The notes under the pieces are model-generated. The model searched no databases, had not been told where the DNA came from, and saw only the letters and a program-made list of their open reading frames with translations. Below, one piece after another: positions 59,762 through 64,000 of a DNA stretch of 64,000 bases. Source of the stretch: Promethearchaeota archaeon (GTDB lineage Archaea > Asgardarchaeota > Lokiarchaeia > Sigyniarchaeales > SOKP01); the NCBI GenBank assembly GCA_019058365.1, contig JAHPZE010000012.1, positions 13,451 through 77,450 on the forward strand, in the 5' to 3' direction. Numbering within the stretch: the stretch's first letter is position 1; each line of letters begins with the position of its first letter. The translations under genes were made by a program, and so were the position numbers.

Positions 59762-60385
59762 ATGGCAGAGAATATTGATTTAAAGAAAATTGAGAAAAAT
59801 ATTCTCAAAACTGCTCATCAGCATGGTTTTTTTGATATTGTAATAGGTTTTATAGTTTTTGGAATGAGTTTTGGTCCTGTTTTCCGTGAGAGTCTACCCT
59901 CGCCATATAAATACTTTTTATGGCCATTGATTCTTGTTGTTATTGCAGAATTATTACTTTTTATTATTATCAAATATGTCGTTCAGCCTAGAACTGGAAT
60001 TGTTAAACCCGGACCTTCGCTAAAATCAATGAAAAAGAAGTTATTTATAGTTATTTCCATTCAATTTGTAATTCAATTAATTTTTACTATTTTATTGGTG
60101 ATTGGAAATGGTTCTGGAATACATGTAGAAGGAATTTTATTTATTTTAATTATAGGTTTATTTATTATACCTCTTTTCGGTATTATAGCTTATTTAATGA
60201 AATATCCACGATTATATTTAATCGGAATGCTTATATGGTTGGCGATATTCATCAATGAGCTATTATACGATTCCTTTGATTATAGATTAAGATGGCTTTT
60301 TTCATTTGGAATTATAGGAAGTATAATCTTTTTCATGGGTTTAGCAATTTTTATTCGATTTCTTAAAAAATATTCATTAACATAA
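59762..60385 (+). CDS. Tandem-paralogue membrane protein B
   Basis: NIDLKKIEKNILKTAHQHGFFDIVIGFIVFGMSFGPV...PRTGIVKPGPSLKSMKKKLF...LKKYSLT. Confidence 0.85.
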   Translation: MAENIDLKKIEKNILKTAHQHGFFDIVIGFIVFGMSFGPVFRESLPSPYKYFLWPLILVVIAELLLFIIIKYVVQPRTGIVKPGPSLKSMKKKLFIVISIQFVIQLIFTILLVIGNGSGIHVEGILFILIIGLFIIPLFGIIAYLMKYPRLYLIGMLIWLAIFINELLYDSFDYRLRWLFSFGIIGSIIFFMGLAIFIRFLKKYSLT

Positions 60386-60403
60386 GAGGGGGTGGTCTAA
60401 AAT

Positions 60404-61051
60404 ATGGTAGATAAAATTGATTTAAAGTCGCTTGAGAAAAAAGCTTATAGAAGTGTTTTTAATGATGGTCTATGGGATTTATTTATTGGATTGCTAATTT
60501 TAAATTTTGGAATAGGACCATTATTTAATTTACTTTTTGATTTACCTGAATTCTTTTTCATCATCATTTCATCTATATTATGGAACTTCATGGCTTTACT
60601 AATATTTATTTTAGGTAAAAAATATATAACAACCCCCCGCGTAGGATATGTTAAATTTGGACCAGAGCGCAAGTCAAAACAACTAAAGCTGAAGATATTT
60701 TTAATGATTGTATTTATTGTAAATGTGATTCTTCTCATTTTCCCTCTATCAGGTATAATAAATTATAGCCAAATTACACCTTTCCTTATAACATTATTAC
60801 TAGGTATTGGTATTTTTGCTTTTCCGTTTAGTGTCATTGCTTATTTCTTAGATTATACTAGACTATATTATTATGCTTTTTCGATAGCAATAGGCTTTTT
60901 TTTAATTAATTTAATAACTCCGATTGTAGGTAATCCATTAGGCATCATTATTATTTTTGGGGTTATAGGAGTAATAATTGTGATAATCGGGTTATACTAT
61001 TTTATTCTTTTCTTAAAAAAGTACCCCTTATCAAGAGAGGAGGTGTTATAA
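60404..61051 (+). CDS. Tandem-paralogue membrane protein C
   Basis: KIDLKSLEKKAYRSVFNDGLWDLFIGLLILNFGIGPL...PRVGYVKFGPERKSKQLKL...LKKYPLSREEVL. Confidence 0.85.
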   Translation: MVDKIDLKSLEKKAYRSVFNDGLWDLFIGLLILNFGIGPLFNLLFDLPEFFFIIISSILWNFMALLIFILGKKYITTPRVGYVKFGPERKSKQLKLKIFLMIVFIVNVILLIFPLSGIINYSQITPFLITLLLGIGIFAFPFSVIAYFLDYTRLYYYAFSIAIGFFLINLITPIVGNPLGIIIIFGVIGVIIVIIGLYYFILFLKKYPLSREEVL

Positions 61052-61054
61052 AAA

Positions 61055-61390
61055 ATAGCAAAAAAGAAAACAGAATCAGAAGATATTATCCAACCACTTA
61101 GTGATATTAACAAGATCATTCATGAGCCAGCAAGGTTAATGATCATGTCATATTTATATGTAGTTGAGAGTGCTGATTTTGTTTTCTTGAGAAATCAAAC
61201 TAACCTAACAGATGGAAATTTATCCTCTCATTTAACTAAACTCGAATCTGCTGGATATCTTGAAATTGAGAAAAGATTTAAGGGCAAAAAGCCTCAAACA
61301 ATGCTGAAACTTAGTGCAAAAGGTCGAAAGGCTTTTGAACTCTATCGGAAAAAAATGGAACAAGTATTAGGTGGATTAAATGAAAAATGA
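61055..61390 (+). CDS. Winged-helix (HTH_34/PF13601-like) transcriptional regulator, apparent ATA start
   Basis: (I)AKKKTESEDIIQPLSDINKIIHEPARLMIMSYLYVVESADFVFLRNQTNLTDGNLSSHLTKLESAGYLEIEKRFKGKKPQTMLKLSAKGRKAFELYRKKME; GAGGAGGTG 9 nt before ATA at 61055. First conventional start (61139) would truncate the domain. Confidence 0.8.
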   Translation: MAKKKTESEDIIQPLSDINKIIHEPARLMIMSYLYVVESADFVFLRNQTNLTDGNLSSHLTKLESAGYLEIEKRFKGKKPQTMLKLSAKGRKAFELYRKKMEQVLGGLNEK

Positions 61391-61477
61391 TTATCTAATT
61401 TTAGGATTGGTATCCATCTTACCGAAATTCTTTTCCAGATTAAATAATCCTCATTTTTAATCCAATTTTTTCAAAAT

Positions 61478-61753
61478 CTAAAAAGATATTTCAATTGCCT
61501 GTGAAGGACATACTTCGACACATTTCATACAATCGGGACAAAATTTATCGGCGAAGGATTTAAAGATCATATGGATTTCAAATCTAATAGGTGCACCATC
61601 TTTATCTTTTTTTTTTAATGGCCTAAACATTAATAAAGATTTAGGACAAACCTCTAAACATTTTAAGCATTTAGTAGGGCGTAATTCAGTGGGATCATAA
61701 GGTAAATCACATTTTTTATGGTTATATTTGAATTTTACCATCTTTTTAATCAC
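61478..61753 (-). CDS. 4Fe-4S ferredoxin-like protein
   Basis: CLKCLEVCPKSLLMF...CPDCMKCVEVCPSQAI. Confidence 0.9.
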   Translation of the reverse strand: MIKKMVKFKYNHKKCDLPYDPTELRPTKCLKCLEVCPKSLLMFRPLKKKDKDGAPIRFEIHMIFKSFADKFCPDCMKCVEVCPSQAIEISF

Positions 61754-61756
61754 TCC

Positions 61757-62605
61757 TCACCATATTTTCTTAGCTATTGAATGAGTATTTCGATCAACTA
61801 GTCTGATTGCGTTTTGCTCACAAACAAACCTACATTGTCCACATCCAAAACAGATTCTAGGATCTATATCGGCTCTACCATCCTCCCCTAAGCTAATTGC
61901 TCCAAATTGACAGTGTGAAATACATTCTCCACAGCTAATACATTCATCACTATTAACCTCAGCTACATATTCTGCTTTTCGATAAGTATTAGTTATACCA
62001 TACCATATTTTTGGTCTTGCAGCATAACAATATTGAGCCTCACAATTACATACACATGCTACTTGTGGCATATCCATCCACCAGAAAACAGTGTGTATAT
62101 AACCTTTTTCTGAAAATTGTTGTAACCATTCTTTTGCTTCTTCAGGGCTTAATCTCTTTTCTTTCCAATTTCTTGGTACTTTTCTATTAGTTTCAACTAA
62201 AGGTCCAAAATTTAAGCATTTAAATTCATCTTGTCCTTTAAAAAGCCTTTTACACATACATGGGTAAGCTACATGATCATAAGCTAGATCTGATATCTTT
62301 AATGCATCTTCTAATGGGACTACTTGTCCAGCATGGCTGCGTATTGCAAGATAATTACCATATGCCCTTGCTATATTACCAAAGAATGGAATTTTCGCCC
62401 AATCAACCATATCTAAAAGTTTAGATATGTCCAGAGGATACCATGCTGAATCTGCCCCATTAATCGCTTCTCTTACCATCTTGGGTTCTCTACCAAGAAT
62501 TCGATCTAACAGCGACAATTTATAGAAAAGTTCGCCGGAATACCCTTTAGGGTTAAAATACCATTTATCGTATCCTTCAGCATGCTTTCTACAATACTTA
62601 CACAT
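61757..62605 (-). CDS. Multi-cluster 4Fe-4S protein
   Basis: CKYCRKH, CMCKRLF..CLNF, CVCNCEAQYCYAARP, CISCGECISHCQFGAI, CFGCGQCRFVCEQNAI. Confidence 0.88.
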   Translation of the reverse strand: MCKYCRKHAEGYDKWYFNPKGYSGELFYKLSLLDRILGREPKMVREAINGADSAWYPLDISKLLDMVDWAKIPFFGNIARAYGNYLAIRSHAGQVVPLEDALKISDLAYDHVAYPCMCKRLFKGQDEFKCLNFGPLVETNRKVPRNWKEKRLSPEEAKEWLQQFSEKGYIHTVFWWMDMPQVACVCNCEAQYCYAARPKIWYGITNTYRKAEYVAEVNSDECISCGECISHCQFGAISLGEDGRADIDPRICFGCGQCRFVCEQNAIRLVDRNTHSIAKKIW

Positions 62606-62935
62606 TTAAAATACCTCCCAATATATCCATTTTTAAAGATAAAAATCAATATTAAATAAATTGTAATTAAAACTTATAAGGATTTATCAAAGCTAATATT
62701 AATACGTCTCCTTCTTATTTTTTGCTACAATCATTTCTGAGCAATCTATTACACTTTTAGTGGCCAATTCTGTTCCAATATATTTTTAATTTACCTAACT
62801 TAATTTTATGGTCGATAATCGTAGTAATTTAATATTCAAATATGATATAATATAGATATTTTAAATTCAATTTTAAAATGTCTTGGGCTTTAGAGATTAA
62901 TTGACTTTATTACAAATAAATAATTCAATAGAATT

Positions 62936-63742
62936 ATGCCAATTGTAGGAATAGATTATGAGAAATGCAATGATTGTAATATCTGTGTAACCACATGTAT
63001 ATTGTTTAGACGAGATAAAACACAAAATAAAATTGTCTTCAACAATTCAACAGAATTGTGCAATTTATGTGGTAAATGTATTGCAAAATGTCCCCAAGAT
63101 GCTATTATTTATGAAGGTATGGGAGAGGCGTACATTTATGAAGGAATTAATAAACCAGAAACTATAGCGTCTTATGAAACAATATATAAGTTTCTCAGAG
63201 CAAATCGATCAGTTCGACTTTATAAAAAGAAAAAAGTGCCAACTGATAATATAAGAAAAGTTTTTGAAGCAATGTCATATGCTCCTACTGCGGATAATAT
63301 GAGATCAGAACGATTTTCTATTTTATCAGAGCAAGACAAAATTAAAAATCTGAACGATGCGGTTTTAGAAGCAATCTTAAGTATACCAGAAATGAATGAA
63401 AGATATGGACTAATATTTAGACTTACTAGCAGAGTTTTCCATAGTCCTGTATATTTTGATGCCCCCCATGTTATTTTTGTGGACTCTTCAGAGGATTCTA
63501 AAATTGAGGCTACTAATATTGGAATTATAATTACTTATGGCAGATTAGCTGCACAAGCTCTCGGTCTAAGCACGTGTTGGAATGGATGGACACAAATAGC
63601 TATGAGGATTAATCCAAAAATAAAAGAATTGGCAAATATTAAAGGAAATACGGTCGGAGTTTTGATTATTGGGTATTCGGCAGAAAAATTTTATCGCGCT
63701 TCCCCACGATCTCCCAAACCTATTGATGGTTTGGAGGAGTAA
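62936..63742 (+). CDS. Ferredoxin-nitroreductase fusion protein
   Basis: CNDCNICVTTCILFRR..CNLCGKCIAKCPQDAI then nitroreductase FLRANRSVRLYKKKKVPTDNIRKVFEAMSYAPTADNMRSERF. Confidence 0.92.
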   Translation: MPIVGIDYEKCNDCNICVTTCILFRRDKTQNKIVFNNSTELCNLCGKCIAKCPQDAIIYEGMGEAYIYEGINKPETIASYETIYKFLRANRSVRLYKKKKVPTDNIRKVFEAMSYAPTADNMRSERFSILSEQDKIKNLNDAVLEAILSIPEMNERYGLIFRLTSRVFHSPVYFDAPHVIFVDSSEDSKIEATNIGIIITYGRLAAQALGLSTCWNGWTQIAMRINPKIKELANIKGNTVGVLIIGYSAEKFYRASPRSPKPIDGLEE

Positions 63743-63747
63743 ATATG

Positions 63748-63999
63748 CTAAAATATTGCATATTTAAAAATTTCGTCTTCAATGATCCACGCTTCAAGAA
63801 AGTCATCTCTTATTTTTGTATCCCATATATTATCAATATTTTTTATCCCTTCACTAAGATCCACTAATAACTCTTTGCCAACAGCGAATTGTTCATGAGA
63901 GGGATAAAGCTCAATGTTTTCAGATTTTTTATACAAATCTATTAATTTCGAAATACTTGAAAGAATGATGGGAAACGTCTTTTTAGTGAGATACATCAT
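63748..63999 (-). CDS. Hypothetical protein, possibly truncated by window end
   Basis: 83-aa ORF reaching the window edge. Confidence 0.5.
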   Translation of the reverse strand: MMYLTKKTFPIILSSISKLIDLYKKSENIELYPSHEQFAVGKELLVDLSEGIKNIDNIWDTKIRDDFLEAWIIEDEIFKYAIF

Positions 64000-64000
64000 T

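Overview
This is a 64 kb AT-rich, gene-dense archaeal window. Taxonomy is inferred from the encoded protein families: a full-length eukaryote-type actin, a Roadblock/LC7-Ras-like GTPase fusion and a WD40 propeller point to an Asgard (Lokiarchaeia-like) archaeon. About 65 protein-coding genes can be supported. I saw no rRNA, tRNA, CRISPR array or transposase. The main contents are: an Ig-like-repeat receptor-type protein facing the Roadblock-GTPase; a HEPN/MNT pair; actin; a corrinoid/UroD-type methyltransferase pair; an M29 aminopeptidase; a SIR2-TPR protein; a TrkA-N/RCK protein without a K+ filter; a DUF3795-like gene split by an in-frame TAG; a STAY-GREEN (Mg-dechelatase family) homologue; HSDL2-like SDR and haloalkane-dehalogenase-like genes; a sugar-metabolism island (GH3, ThuA, Gfo/Idh, HGSNAT-like); many SDRs and SAM methyltransferases; and a Shine-Dalgarno-rich operon at about 55.9-61.4 kb. 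That operon holds small membrane proteins, an ABC transporter, a 31-aa microprotein, three tandem paralogous membrane proteins and a winged-helix regulator that appears to start at AUA. The strongest leads are the STAY-GREEN homologue, the ABC/triplicate-membrane-protein operon, the AUA start, the amber-interrupted DUF3795 gene, the divergent actin active site, the three-part Roadblock-GTPase and the SIR2-TPR protein. All family calls come from motif recognition by eye; no database search was run.
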